The notes under the pieces were generated by a model, which was not told where the DNA came from, searched no databases, and saw nothing but the letters and a program-made list of their open reading frames with translations. DNA of 64,000 nt from Gambelia wislizenii (taxonomy: Eukaryota; Chordata; Lepidosauria; Squamata; Crotaphytidae), in assembly GCA_030847615.1 (NCBI GenBank), contig JAUMIR010000003.1, positions 340,704,256 through 340,768,255 of the forward strand. The letters run 5' to 3'. The position numbers and the translations under genes are program-made. Below are positions 44,921 through 56,478 of the stretch, piece by piece (positions within the stretch are counted from its first letter, which is position 1; the number at the start of each line of letters is the position of its first letter).

Positions 44921-45050
44921 TGTGAATGTTTCTCAGGTTTCAAATGCCACAGGAATAAAAAGTAGGCACTCATGCACAAATCTTGGGGAAATGAAGGGAA
45001 CAGTGGCAAAAGCATTGAGGGGTACACTGTGTACAAACTGATACTTGTAC

Positions 45051-45261
45051 TACAGTGAGCCCTTGGAGTTGCTTGGGTTTGGTTCCAGGAGCCCCCATGG
45101 ATACCAAAATCCGTTAATGCTCAGGTCCCATTATATGCAATGGTGTAGTAAAATGGTGCCCCTTATATAAAGTGACAAAATCAAGGCTTGCTTTTTGGAA
45201 TTTTAAAAAAATATTTTCTAGCCGCAGATGCAGAATCTGTGGATGCAGAGGGCCGATTGTA
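45051..45261. mobile_element. Tigger-like MITE
   Basis: TACAGTGAGCCCTTGG at the left and GAGGGCCGATTGTA at the right. The internal CCATGGATACCAAAATCCG, AAAATATTTTCTAGCCGC and AATCTGTGGATGCAGAGG identify the same family as 32316-32557 in the opposite orientation. Confidence 0.82.
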
Positions 45262-45726
45262 TTTTGCAAAACAAAAGCTCGATAAAGGTATTGAGACACA
45301 AAGGTTGATCAGCCAACAATAACACATTTATTTGGAAATGGAATGAGTATGTGTTTATGCAAATATGGCTACATACACACCAAGATTTCAAGTAGCCTCA
45401 AAATACTTGAAAAACTTTTAGCTCTCCCCCGCATGAACCATCTGCCTGCAATAAGCATTCATTAGAAGAAACATTGCAGTCAAGCTATTGTTTTAAAACA
45501 TCACTGTATTTTTTAAAAGATTCCAAATAAAGGTGCAAAATGATATTTAAATACTGTCAGTGAGGGGCAGAGACACAAAGGTTTTGGTCTGGTCAGATGT
45601 GTTGGTCTGGTCAGATGTGAATAACCCATTGTTCAACTGATCATGTGGCAGTTTCATTGCAAATCAAAATGTGGCAGAGACACCCCAGTTGCTCTCTCAA
45701 TGGACCCATCATAAGGAAATGAGGTG

Positions 45727-46073
45727 TACAGTAGCACCCCTGTATCTGGTGATTACCAAACACAGATTCAATTATCCATGGTTGGAGATGGTGGGGAGGA
45801 GGGAGGGGGAGGAGGGATCTGTCACCATCGCGGTGATCGCGGAAGTGAAGGGAGAAGGGAGGGAGAGGAGCAATCTCACCTCTTCCCCTTCCCCCTTTGC
45901 CCCTGCAATTGCCGCCATGGCAGGGCCATGGTGGGGGGTGAAGGGGGAAGGGAGGGGGAGGAGCAATCTCACCTCCTCTTTCCCCTGGGATGGCATTCAC
46001 TATTATCCATGGAATTCAGCATCTTGCAGGCGGCCCAGAACCTATCCCCCATGGATACAGGGGTGCTACTGTA
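45727..46073. mobile_element. Tigger/mariner-like MITE with perfect 20-bp ends and GC-rich interior duplication
   Basis: TACAGTAGCACCCCTGTATC at 45727-45746 is perfectly inverted at 46054-46073, starting and ending with the TA target. The interior holds two copies of a GGGAGG-GAGGAGCAATCTC segment (about 45860-45888 and 45945-45975), explaining long open frames in several frames. The flanking AATTATCCATGG and ATTATCCATGG motifs are Tigger-like. Confidence 0.85.
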
Positions 46074-46746
46074 TAGGAAAATTGCACCACAAACAGGTCT
46101 TCCATGCTATGATCAGTAACATTTCCAAGCTCCAGATTTTATCCAAAATAAGACATCCCTGGAGGCTGTGCCGCTGTGCTGCTTAGTGTGGGTGGGGACT
46201 TATAAGTGGAGGACTGTGGGAAAATCAGCAGGGCAGCTGATTCCACTTGAAGATGGGATTTCTTCTTGACCTTAATGTGGAGATAGGTTTAGTGTCTTCC
46301 AACTTGGTGAACTCCAGGTGTGCTGAACTACAGCTCCTGCTGCTGCACGACAACATGGCCAGTGATGAGAGCTATAATCCAATATACCTGGAGGTTGCCA
46401 AGATGGAGAAAGCTAAGCTATGAAAGCATTCCAAACAAATGCTCCAGAGTTGTTAACAATGAATTCTGCAAAAGAGCTTCAACTATCCTCCTCCTCCCAA
46501 CTTCATGTTGGTAATTTATTTCCCATCTTTCCTCCAAGGATTTCAGGGCAGTGCATGTAAGCACGCCCCCCATAGGAGTGCATGTAAACATTCCCCTCTG
46601 ACACACATAATTTTGTCCTCACAAGAACCATATGAAGTCGTTTAGGCTGGGGGGTAGACTAACTAACTCAAGGTCACTCAGTCCAGAATTCCAGTGAGTA
46701 CAGATCTTTCACTCTGTCCACAATGCAGTGCTCCTTCTGGGTATCT

Positions 46747-47281
46747 TAGGGCTGGTCTAAACGAGGGAATAAAATGTGAATTGGGGCGCAAAAATGCCAA
46801 TTTGCAGCAGCTATCATCTGTCTCAATGAGTTTTTGGCAAAATCGCAGGTGTGCGAAGCTCCCCATGTTTTCTGTTCACACAGAGGCATGCGACTAACTC
46901 CAAGGTGCAGAAAAGCGATCTGCTTAAATAATAAAAAAAGAAAGAGCACTTCAGCACACGATCGCTATGACAACAATCCAACATGGTGGTTCCATGATCT
47001 GCCGTCTTACCAAGTTCCGCCCCCTGTGGACATCCAACCAATCAGCTGTCCTCTTCAGCAATGTGAAGGACTCAGTTGTCCTAACAGGCGAGGATGTGCA
47101 TTTCCATCATGGTTTTTTAAAAACTCAGGAAAAGTCGCAGAGGCTTCTGCCACGGACTTTCCCTGACTTTTGCTCCCCCTCCCTCCCAAAAGGACAGAAT
47201 GCTGCAGGATCCCATTTGGACACAAGAGACTCCCCACGGATTGTAAGAGGGTTTTTTTCCTCCACCATCTGGACTACCCCT
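46747..47281. mobile_element. Non-autonomous hAT-like transposon, short copy
   Basis: The left end TAGGGCTGGTCTAAACG and the inverted right end (AAGGGGTAGTCCAGATG) are related. The internal blocks are shared with 37384-38344 in the same order. Open frames across it (for example 46834-47166) are by-products, not genes. Confidence 0.6.
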
Positions 47282-49061
47282 TGATTATGGTAAAAATCCA
47301 GGTTACCATCTCCTACAGAAAGAGAAATTTTCTCTGCTTTTAGATTTCCTTCTGAAAACATTATTTGAAGAATGCAGTAAAAGTAGTGACATACTGCACC
47401 CATCTGCTGCAACCAATTAAGTGCCAAAATCTTGTTTGAATGGAAAAAAGAAACTTGCAGTTGCAGGTGGAGAGCAGAGAGAGGGCCAGCCTAGCCTCCC
47501 ACGGGAGATAGTCCCCTAGTTTGGGAGCAGGCACCAAGTGTGACTGTGAAAGTGGTGGGCGTGAGGGAAGGGCCACCACCAAAGATCTCAAAACTCCTCT
47601 GGGCTCATGTGGAGGAATAGTGACCAAGATCCTAAATCCAACAGGTGAAGTGTAACACTTGCCGCATGCATTTCGGTGTCCTCCGCCTGCCCCAGCAGCT
47701 GTCAAGCTCCTGGATGGCCAATGGCTGATTTGTACCCATGGGGGATGATGGAGGAGGGAGGCTATTTAGATGATGAAAATATGGCTGCTCTTTACTCTGG
47801 GGGGGGGAACATGAGGGTGTGCTCACAGATGGAGGACACCTTCCTTTCCCTTCGCCCTGGAGCCCAGAGCAGCCACCTCTGTATCATCTCTATTGTGTCC
47901 TCCCTCCCTCCCACCAGTAAGCAGCAGCAGATAATCTGGACCCAAATCGCATAATTTCACAACAACAGAGATCTCCCACCTCCATCAACTGTTGCAGGCT
48001 CCCCAATTGGCTGGTGAAGTAAGATGTTCTGTAGGTAACACTCCACACAGGTTTTGGGGTACTTTGGAGAAAACACTGCAGATGTGTATCACTGTGCAAA
48101 AATAGCTACTGCAGGTGGAGTCCCCTGATGGAAATGGGCCCTGCCATGAGATAGAGCATGCTTGTGGGCCTCACATAATAGTGGCAAGGGCCTGGAAGAC
48201 ACAGCTGTGTTTGCTACGCAGCATGCTGTGCGTCCCATAAGCTTGTCTGCTACCCACAGGTGCAGGGAAGGATCCAGCTGGATTAAGATTCAACTGCCGA
48301 TTCGAACAGAAGGAGTGCCATTTGGGAGGGAGGAGCCCAGCAGACAGCAAAATGTTTGGGGTACTCACTGACTATACAGACTGCTGGTCTTACCATGGGA
48401 GATTGTCTTTATTAACACATCTTTGAACAGACCAGGCCAGCCCCAAGACATTTTAGTGCCTAAGGCAAAGAACAAGATGGTGTCCTCCCCATTCTATGTA
48501 CAAAACCATCACAACCAGCATTAGAATCTTACTTCAGCACTGGTGATGGGACATTGTTCTTCATTTCAGAACTAGCAGCAGGATAGCTTAGGAGGGTTGC
48601 AGGGAAGGTAGTTGCTTTTCAACTACAATCCTCAGAATCCCCCAGCTAGCATGGCCACAGCTCCAACCCACACCTCTAGGAGCTGCTACCTGAGGTTGCT
48701 GCTTCACTTGATCTCAAGATAGGGCCAGGTTTAATCTCCATCCATCCTGCTAGGAGGATACCAGATCAAAGGTTATTTACATGGAATCATTCATGTATGG
48801 TAAGGTTATGCAGTTTACACGAATGTAAGTGCTCCTTACCACCTTGGACCTTCAACCTCAGGCACTGGATTGGTTCCAGATTTACATCCTTTAAGAAGTT
48901 TCTTCAGACATGCTCCACCCTTACAGGACAGAATCTGAGCACTTATATAACTGCCAGAACAAAAGTGTGGGGTGCAGGAAAAATGTAGGGGAGCACAATT
49001 GTCAGGGATGGCAAAGAACACTTGTGATCTGTGAGGTTGCACACTTTGTTGAAGGCATCCA
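47282..49061. other. ATP8A2 intron sequence, no recognised element
   Basis: Mixed-composition DNA. Open frames near 47361-48371 overlap on both strands without recognised homology. Confidence 0.5.
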
Positions 49062-49198
49062 CATTGGAAACTGCTTAATGCAATGTAGATGTGTACATTG
49101 CTATTACAAAACAATTTGTAAACCACTCTGATAGCCTTGTGGCTGAAGAGCGGGGTATAAAATAAATAAATAAATAAATAAAATAAAATAAAATAAAT
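49062..49198 (+). mobile_element. 3' part of an L2-tailed tRNA SINE
   Basis: ACATTGGAAACTGCTTAATG, ACCACTCTGATAGCC and AGCGGGGTATAAAATAAATA match the tail of the complete SINE at 17897-18174, followed by an (AAATA)n run at 49159-49198. Confidence 0.8.
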
Positions 49199-49865
49199 CC
49201 CTCAGGCTTTTAATGAGTTGATAATCCACAAGAAAGAAGAAGGCGGCATCAAAATATAGTTCAGCTCTGTTCACCTTTTACCTCATTTAAATGATCCAGT
49301 CCAGTCAGGATTAGCTGCAGTCATCTGCCTGTTTTTCTCATGAGCATAAATTTCCATTGTATTTTTAAGACTAAAAAAGGCAGCGGAGGGATGTTGTGGC
49401 CAATCCATAATCCTCTACAACTTCTGTCATCTCTTGTCAAATGATATTGCTTAATGAACACAAGGGAAAGTAAAGGTGGAAAACACTTAGGCCCCCTAAA
49501 ATAAACTGTAGCCCAACAAAGAAATATATCTGTATTAAAATTTTACAGAAACAGTTTGTTATCAAATAGATAGATAAAATTATTGCATATCTAGGAGGGA
49601 GAAACCAATGGGATCTTATGCTCCTCTTTGGAATACAGTATTAATTAGCTTCACCACTTAAAAGTTTATTTAGTTTTTTGCATGTAATAATAGGTTGTTT
49701 TGTATCATACCTATTTCTTTGTTGTATGAATTGATCTTCCATTTACCATAAAGAGATATGATTTGGATTTATTTATTTATTGCTTGAGAGATTTAGAGAG
49801 CTGTCATTGAAAAAGTACCTTTTACAAGTTCTGACCTGTATTGGCTAACATTCTCACATACTTCA
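49199..49865. other. ATP8A2 intron sequence, no recognised element
   Basis: AT-rich, with no recognised feature. Confidence 0.55.
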
Positions 49866-52213
49866 TAGAATCATAGAATCATAGAATCATAGAATCATAG
49901 AATTGCAGAGTTGGAAGAGACCACGAGGGCCATCCAGTCCAACCCCCCTGCCACGCAGGAAATCACAATCAAAGCATCCCCGACAGATGGCCATCCAGCC
50001 TCTGTTTAAAGACCTCCAAGGAAGGAGACCCCACCACGCTCCGAGGGAGTGTGTTCCACTGCCGAACAGCTCTTACTGTCAAAAAGTTCCTCCTCATGTT
50101 GAGGTGGAATCTCTGTTCCTGGAGCTTGCACCCATTGCTCCGTGTTCCAGTCTCTGGAGCAGCAGAAAACAAGCCTGCTCCATCCTCAGCGTGACATCCC
50201 TTCAAATACTTAAACAGGGCTATCATATCGCCTCTAAACCGTCTTTTTTCCAGGCTAAACATACCCAGCTCCCTAAGTCTCTCCTCATAAGGCATTGTTT
50301 CCAGACCTTTCACCATTTTAGTTGCCCTTCTCTGGACACGCTCCAATTTGTCAATATCCTTTCTGAATTGTGGTGCCCAGAACTGGACACAGTATTCTAA
50401 GTGAGGTCTGACCAAGGCAGAATAGAGTGGCACTATTACTTCCCTTGATCTAGACACTATACTTCTATTGATACAGCCCAAAATCGCATTGGCCTTTTTA
50501 GCTGCCGCATCACACTGTTGGCTCATGTTCAACTTGTGGTCTACTAGGACTCCTAGATCCCTTTCGCACGTAGTCTCCTTCAGCCAGGTCTCTCCCATCC
50601 TATATTTATGCATTTCATTTTTCCGCCCTAAATGCAGTACTTTACATTTCTCCGTATTGAATTTCATTTTGTTAGCTTTGGCCCAGCTCTCCAGTCTATC
50701 CAGGTCATTCTGAATTTTGATCCTGTCCTCTAGGGTATTAGCTACTCCTCCCAATTTGGTGTCATCTGCAAATTTGATAAGTATGCCCCTAATTCCCTCA
50801 TCTAAGTCATTGATAAAGATGTTGAATAGCACTGGGCCCAGGACAGAACCCTGTGGCACCCCACTGGTCACATCTTTCCAAGACGAAGAGGAGCCACTGC
50901 TGAGCACCCTTTGGGTTCGGCCGGTCAACCAATTACAAATCCATTGAACAGTTAACTTGTCTAGCCCACATTTTACAAGCTTGTTTGCAAGAATGTCATG
51001 GGGAACCTTGTCAAAGGCCTTACTGAAATCAAGGTATGCAATGTCCACGGCATTCCCTTCATCTACCAAGCTGGTAACTTTATCAAAAAAAGAGATCAGA
51101 TTAGTCTGGCATGACTTGTTTCTCTGAAACCCATGTTGACTTTTTGTGATTATGGCATTGCCTTCTAAATGTTCACAGACTCTCTGTTTAATGATCTGCT
51201 CTAGAATCTTCCCTGGTATTGATGTCAGACTAACTGGACGATAATTGTTGGGATCCTCTTTTTTCCCCTTTTTGAAGATGGGAACAATGTTTGCCCTCCT
51301 CCAGTCTGCTGGGACTTCTCCTGTTCTCCAGGAGTTCTCAAATATTATTGCCAATGGCTCTGAGATAATATTTGCCAGCTCTTTTAATACTCTTGGATGT
51401 AGTTCATCTGGTCCTGGAGATTTAAATTCATTTAGATTAAGAAGGTATTCCTGTACTACCTCTTTACTTATTTTGAGCTGGATTTCCCCTATTGTGTCCT
51501 CTGTTCCATTATCCTCAGGTTGGTCCTCCTTTTCCTTTTCTGAAAACACTGAGGCAAAGAAGGTGTTGAGTAATTCTGCCTTTTCTCTGTCCCCTGTTAG
51601 CATTTTGCCATCTTCTCCACGTAGCGGCCCTATCATTTCCTTCTTCCTCCTTTTGCTGCGGACATAACCAAAAAAACCCTTTTTATTGTTCTTAACCTCC
51701 CTAGCAAGCCTGAGCTCATTCTGCGCTTTAGCTTTTCTGACTTTACTCCTACACGTGTTCGCTATCTGTTTGAATTCTTCTTTGGTGATTTCCCCCCTTT
51801 TCCATTTCCTATACATGTTCCGTTTAAAACTTAGCTCCATTGAAAGTTCTTTAGTCATCCATCCTGGTTTCTTGAGACACCTCCCATTTTTCTTCCTCAA
51901 TGGTACTGTTTGAAATTGTGCCTTCAGTATCTCCCTTTTGAGAAAGTCCCATCCGTCTTGAGGTCCCTTCTCTTTTAGTATTCTTGACCATGGGATCATC
52001 CCCAGTATTTCCCTGAGTTTATTGAAATCAGCTCTCCTAAAGTCAAGAATGCGTGTCTGACTATGCCTGGCTTCTCCTTTCCATTGTATAACAAACTCCA
52101 GGAGAACATGATCACTCTCACCTAATGATCCCAGCACTTGCACCCCATTAACCAGGTCGTCTCTGTTGGTTAGGATCAGATCTAAAATAGCTGACCCCCT
52201 TGTTGCCTCTTAT
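49866..52213 (-). mobile_element. Young 5'-truncated CR1 LINE with open reverse transcriptase
   Basis: The tail at 49866-49902 holds five ATAGAATC-type octamers. Homology runs leftward from 52213, inside the endonuclease domain (GSAILDLILTNRDDLVNG). Sequence is very close to the 8170-12412 copy, and both are in good condition. Truncation at the 5' end is the usual outcome of CR1 insertion. No target duplication was seen. Confidence 0.93.
49969..52143 (-). CDS. CR1 ORF2, open 724-residue fragment with complete reverse transcriptase
   Basis: The frame is open without a break from the truncation point (the listed start is the first internal methionine) to the natural C-terminus FKQRLDGHLSGML. 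The end of the endonuclease (SDHVLLEFVIQW) is followed by the reverse transcriptase: SPGPDELHPRVL, NNYRPVSLTS, motif A LDFSKAFDKVPHD (Asp about 372), SGVPQGSVLGPVLF and FADD at residues 458-461. A domain with LEYCVQFWAP and [12 protein letters not shown] follows. All catalytic aspartates are present. Because the endonuclease N-terminus and promoter are missing, this is a dead-on-arrival copy despite its open frame. Lack of decay indicates recent insertion. Confidence 0.9.
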   Translation of the reverse strand: MQVLGSLGESDHVLLEFVIQWKGEARHSQTRILDFRRADFNKLREILGMIPWSRILKEKGPQDGWDFLKREILKAQFQTVPLRKKNGRCLKKPGWMTKELSMELSFKRNMYRKWKRGEITKEEFKQIANTCRSKVRKAKAQNELRLAREVKNNKKGFFGYVRSKRRKKEMIGPLRGEDGKMLTGDREKAELLNTFFASVFSEKEKEDQPEDNGTEDTIGEIQLKISKEVVQEYLLNLNEFKSPGPDELHPRVLKELANIISEPLAIIFENSWRTGEVPADWRRANIVPIFKKGKKEDPNNYRPVSLTSIPGKILEQIIKQRVCEHLEGNAIITKSQHGFQRNKSCQTNLISFFDKVTSLVDEGNAVDIAYLDFSKAFDKVPHDILANKLVKCGLDKLTVQWICNWLTGRTQRVLSSGSSSSWKDVTSGVPQGSVLGPVLFNIFINDLDEGIRGILIKFADDTKLGGVANTLEDRIKIQNDLDRLESWAKANKMKFNTEKCKVLHLGRKNEMHKYRMGETWLKETTCERDLGVLVDHKLNMSQQCDAAAKKANAILGCINRSIVSRSREVIVPLYSALVRPHLEYCVQFWAPQFRKDIDKLERVQRRATKMVKGLETMPYEERLRELGMFSLEKRRFRGDMIALFKYLKGCHAEDGAGLFSAAPETGTRSNGCKLQEQRFHLNMRRNFLTVRAVRQWNTLPRSVVGSPSLEVFKQRLDGHLSGML

Positions 52214-54082
52214 ATGTGTTCCAGTTTGGTATGACAACCATGCTCTGAAAGTTACAAATTTTGGACTTCTGTAGTTTCCTAAAAGATTTCTTAACATTAA
52301 ATAAGCTTTTGCTTTCTTTCACCCACCTTTCTTTACTTATCTTCAGATTTTGTTCTTGTTCAGGGAAAGCATTTTAATGCCTTTCCTCAGTGTTTAATAT
52401 TTCTGAAATCCTAAATATTCTAATGGAAATAGACAGCGGTAAGGCCTTGAGATAGAGGGTGGTTTCTGCCCTGGCACCTGTTTGAAATCAGTACTGGTAG
52501 CAGGTTTTGCTGTTAAGTCCCATTATATGGATTTTTCATTCTCAGCTGTTCTCTGAATAAGAAAAACACAAACCAAAGGCCATGGTTTCCTGTATACTGT
52601 ATGCGAAAGCTTTCAAAACACACTTGAAGGGCCTCCAAGATTCATTGCAGAACCAAACTATGTGCAACTGGGAATGGAGGCCACAAATCACCACCACCTC
52701 CCATACAGAGCTTTGTGCATGTGTGTGTGCATGCGTATACATTCCTATACACACACACTCCCAGCACCTGGGCCAGTGCTAAACATTTAAACCTTCTCTT
52801 CCCATCCCCCACAGTACCTCTCAGCATTAAGATGTACCCAGGGCTTGAGCTGCTGCTACTCTCTTCCTGTGCTTTCCTGCTCCTCTCAAGTTGAGCTGAT
52901 TGGAGCCTATCAAATCTGGTGCTGATGTGTGCACAGATGCTGCCAAGTGGGCAACCATGATGTGTCATGCATAAAACACTTCTTAGAACTGGTAGGTGCT
53001 GGAGAGTGGTCAAAAGTGGGGTGACAAGGGGAACGGTTGCCTCATTGACAAGAAAGGAGGTGGGTATACAGGGGAGGCAGGCAGGCAGGCAACAGAGGGA
53101 AGGAAGAGGTTCCCTGTCCAAGCTCAGCAGAAGGTTGAGGGATGTTCTTCAGTACACACAGCAAGCCAGGCCAGAGGCCATCTCCTGATCTGCCTTGGTG
53201 CCCTGCTCCTCCAGCACCATTCAGCTCTATGAAATGTTGGTTTGATTACTTCTCTTCAAGTTTTGTATATCACCCTCCAAAAAGCTCAGTACACAAACCA
53301 TCACCACTGTCTCTCATGTGGCACATGCATGCTGACACCACCATCACTCCCACTTTACTCAGCTTGGCCTAGACATGGCACTGGTGGATGGCAGCAACAG
53401 CTCACGCAACAGCTCACACACTGAGCAGTTGTTTAGTTCTGAGAAGTTGGGGGAGGTGGGGAGGAAGAAGTGTCAGCTTGAGTTTGTAGCTCTTTCTGAA
53501 CTTGGGGATGCAAGGGTGGTTTGGGGCTCATCACCAAATGCAGCCACACATTGCCAGTTTTGGATTGGCTTCCAAGGCCATTCAGCGATTGTGGGCTGAC
53601 TGACATGGGAGAACTGTGATTAGATCTTTCAGGTTTTTTTCTTCCTAGGGCTCTTCCAGATTAGTCTAAAGAAGTGTGAGTTCTCGCAATATACTTAATT
53701 GGGTTTTTCTGGCTGTTATTGCTTCTGCATCTCCAGATACTTTTTCCTCTCTTTTGTGGGGGAAGTTTGTAGCCCTTTTTGCACTAGGGCTCTTCCAGAG
53801 GTGTGGGGGGTGTTTTTGTTTTTGTTTTGCTGAGGTGGGCCTGTTGTTAGAAAGGCAAATTTTCTCCTCTGAATTTTTTAAGTTGTGTGTGAGTGTGTTA
53901 CAGAGTTAGAGTGCAAATGTACTATTTCATTGATGCACTATAGTACTTTAACTCTAAAAGATTTTTTTTTTAAAGAAAGGAGAAAAGAAGGGTACACATT
54001 GTCCTTGAATGAATCTATCACCCTTACATCTCTTTTACTGTATATATTGTATTGTCTCCACTTTCTTTTTATTTCTACTTGG
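52214..54082. other. ATP8A2 intron sequence, no recognised element
   Basis: Short CA/TG-rich stretches near 52710-52760 and small chance open frames only. Confidence 0.5.
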
Positions 54083-54351
54083 TTATGTAATGTGTTCCCC
54101 TGCTGGTCGCAGAGCATCCCCACTCTTGGTTTAAAATTCCTTTTGATTTCTCAGATCTTGTGGAAGAGGTCTCTTGTTCTTCCTTGTCCCTGCACACAAA
54201 TTGTTCTTCCTTGTCCCTGCACACAAATTGAACAGTTCCATTCAGTGTTCTGACCCTATTTTTTGTCATCTTTTATTTTTTGCTTCTCATCTGTCCTTAA
54301 CTGCATGTTACAGTAGTCCAAACAGGAGGTAGCTAATGCATACATCACTGT
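54083..54351 (+). repeat. Direct repeat, left copy
   Basis: TTATGTAATGTGTTCCCCTG through AGCTAATGCATACATCACTG is repeated at 55498-55750 with few differences. This copy has an extra 27-nt tandem duplication (TTGTTCTTCCTTGTCCCTGC plus ACACAAA) at about 54173-54228. Confidence 0.85.
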
Positions 54352-55497
54352 GGCCCAATCAGACATCTCCAGGATATTTATGTCTGCATGACCTATGAGA
54401 CTTCCTAAAAAGATATATCAAGGTGGAAATATGATGTGGCTACAATTTGCCATTTACACCACGCCCAGCTAAGATACTAAACAGTTTGTTGTACTGAGGA
54501 GGTTACCATTAATACATGACTGTAGCCATAGTGGGGAGAGAGATTTTACTTGTAATCCTTCTCACAGAAGGGTTATCAAGATTAACAGCAAGCTAGCCTT
54601 TTTTCCCTTCTACTGCTAGCCTGATAGCATCCTGAAACCGGGAAACCTTATATTTTGAGGATATTACAAACCTCAATTCCCACTCCAAAAGCCACAAAGC
54701 CATCAGACAGCATGTAAATTCTCCTTAGAAGCCTGGAGGTGATCAGAGAGGCTAAGAATTCAAGACTTGCATTTCTGTGACACTCTGCCCTTGCACTTTG
54801 GGGCAGCTATAAGTGCTCTAAACAATGAAGGGCTTGTTCTACAGAAAAGAATAATAGGTGCAGCCTTTGAAAAGGCAGAGGGTAGGAGTTAGGAAGATGC
54901 TCAAGTTTTCAGAGGCTTCCATTGTAAATGTGAGGTAGAGCCTTTATTTGGTTTTTAAAGACAATGAGAATGTGCAGCTACTCTGTTTTGGGGTCATATA
55001 TGAGGGCAGGAGAGGCTTCTATCTGATGAGGGAGGAGCGAGGTCTTTACAATTGTAGGGAAAGCAGAGTTGAATTAACTCTTGTTGTTACCTTGTTACCC
55101 AAATAGGTGGGGGTGCTTTAGGACCCCACTTGCGATGTCAGAACTATATTAATATTTGGGGGGATTATGATTAGCTCAAATGGAATGCTACAAGAGGCAG
55201 GTAACTTCGGGACCTTTTCACCTATGTATACCAGTACTAGCTGCAGAGAACTTCAGGTTAAAATGAAATAAATGGTTTTTATTGGAAAATAACACAGAAA
55301 GCACTCACACAAACAACACACGCTCACAAGAACCACACAAGTATCAAAGAGTTTAAGGGAGAAAGGTTGGACAGAGGAATAGATTTGGAAGATAGAGCAA
55401 TAGTTACCAGGCTTGTGAAATAGCGAAGAACTCAGACAGAAGGCTGAGGGTGGCACTGGAAGCATTGATCCGGAGGGGGGTCAAAGAGAGAGTGTGA
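54352..55497. other. Spacer between two direct repeats
   Basis: About 1.15 kb with no recognised repeat or coding sequence. Just before the right repeat lies a purine-rich stretch (GGAGGGGGGTCAAAGAGAGA). Confidence 0.5.
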
Positions 55498-55750
55498 TTA
55501 TGTAATGTGTTCCCCTGCTGGTCACAGAACATCCCCACTCTTGGTTTATAATTCCTTTTGATTTCTCAGATCTTATGGAAGAGGTCTCTTGTTCTTCCTT
55601 GTCCCTGCACACAAATTGTTGAACAGTTCCATTCAGGGTTCTGACCCTATTTTTTGTCATCCTTTATTTATTTATTTTTTGCTTCTCATCTGTCCTTAAC
55701 TGCATGTTACAATAATCCAAACAGGAGGTAGCTAATGCATACATCACTGT
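55498..55750 (+). repeat. Direct repeat, right copy
   Basis: Second copy of 54083-54351 in the same orientation, offset by about 1.4 kb. Origin is unclear: local duplication, or the ends of an unrecognised element. Confidence 0.85.
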
Positions 55751-56279
55751 ATCACTGTAACACATTACAGAGAGCGGCCAGGTCTCATCCACAGTGGCAC
55801 ACTTCACTATTGTTTGGGGCTAATATTTATACTGTATTTCATGTCCTGAAGGCGTATTTGAGTTTAGAACAAAGCTTTGATGGGTTTCCCATCAAATAAA
55901 CAAAGGAGATTGCTGATTGCTGTTAATTGCTGGGAGACAGGAATTGATGGGTTTATGACAACCTCGTATTGTAGGACAGGAAGGGGTGCCAGATATTTCC
56001 TGGGAATAAGAGTTGTTTAGGTCACTTGTTTGTTTATGATGTGTAGCTCATCACCAAGGGGGCTCAAAAGGGGATTAGTATATACCTCCATAATGGTTGT
56101 TTACTAGGGGCTTCACTTAATCCTGTCTTGGGTGTGTTTGCTAGAATATTTCCAAGACACCTTCCCAGGTCCTTGTGATTGCCATCTGACCTTCTTTTTG
56201 ATCCATCCCAGTCTACTAATTGGCTAATATTGCCAATTATGAGATATTATAGGAAGGGGGTATAGAGCATTGTAACAGT

Positions 56280-56478
56280 GTGCCTTCAAGTTGTTTCTGA
56301 CTTATAGCAACCCAATAGCAAATGTATTGCAGGGTTTTCTTAGCAAGATTTGTTCAAAGGGGGGTTGTCCTTGCCTTCCTGAGAAGCTGAGAGAGTGTGA
56401 TTTGCACAAAATCACCACATGGAGATGGGAACCCAGATTTCACTTATTCCAGTCCACAACCCGTGCTACCCAAAGTGG
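56280..56478 (-). mobile_element. Sauria-type SINE, diverged
   Basis: GTGCCTTCAAGTTGTTTCTG, ACTTATAGCAACCC, GCAAGATTTGTTCAAAGGGG and GAGAAGCTGAGAGAGTGTGA match the Bov-B-tailed SINE body seen at 24470-24665. The tRNA-like head near 56450 is degraded. Confidence 0.75.

Noticed and set aside
45671..46186. Overlapping 171- and 131-codon frames
   Set aside because: They lie in a MITE with a GC-rich duplicated interior and cross its ends.
46834..47284. Frames of 105-110 codons as genes
   Set aside because: They lie in a non-autonomous transposon that has a diverged relative at 37384-38344 where these frames are not kept.
50468..51913. Open frames antisense to the CR1 at 49866-52213
   Set aside because: Shadow frames of the CR1 reverse transcriptase.
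54083..55750. Definite LTR retrotransposon
   Set aside because: No primer-binding site, no coding sequence and no matching target duplication, so it is kept only as a direct-repeat finding.
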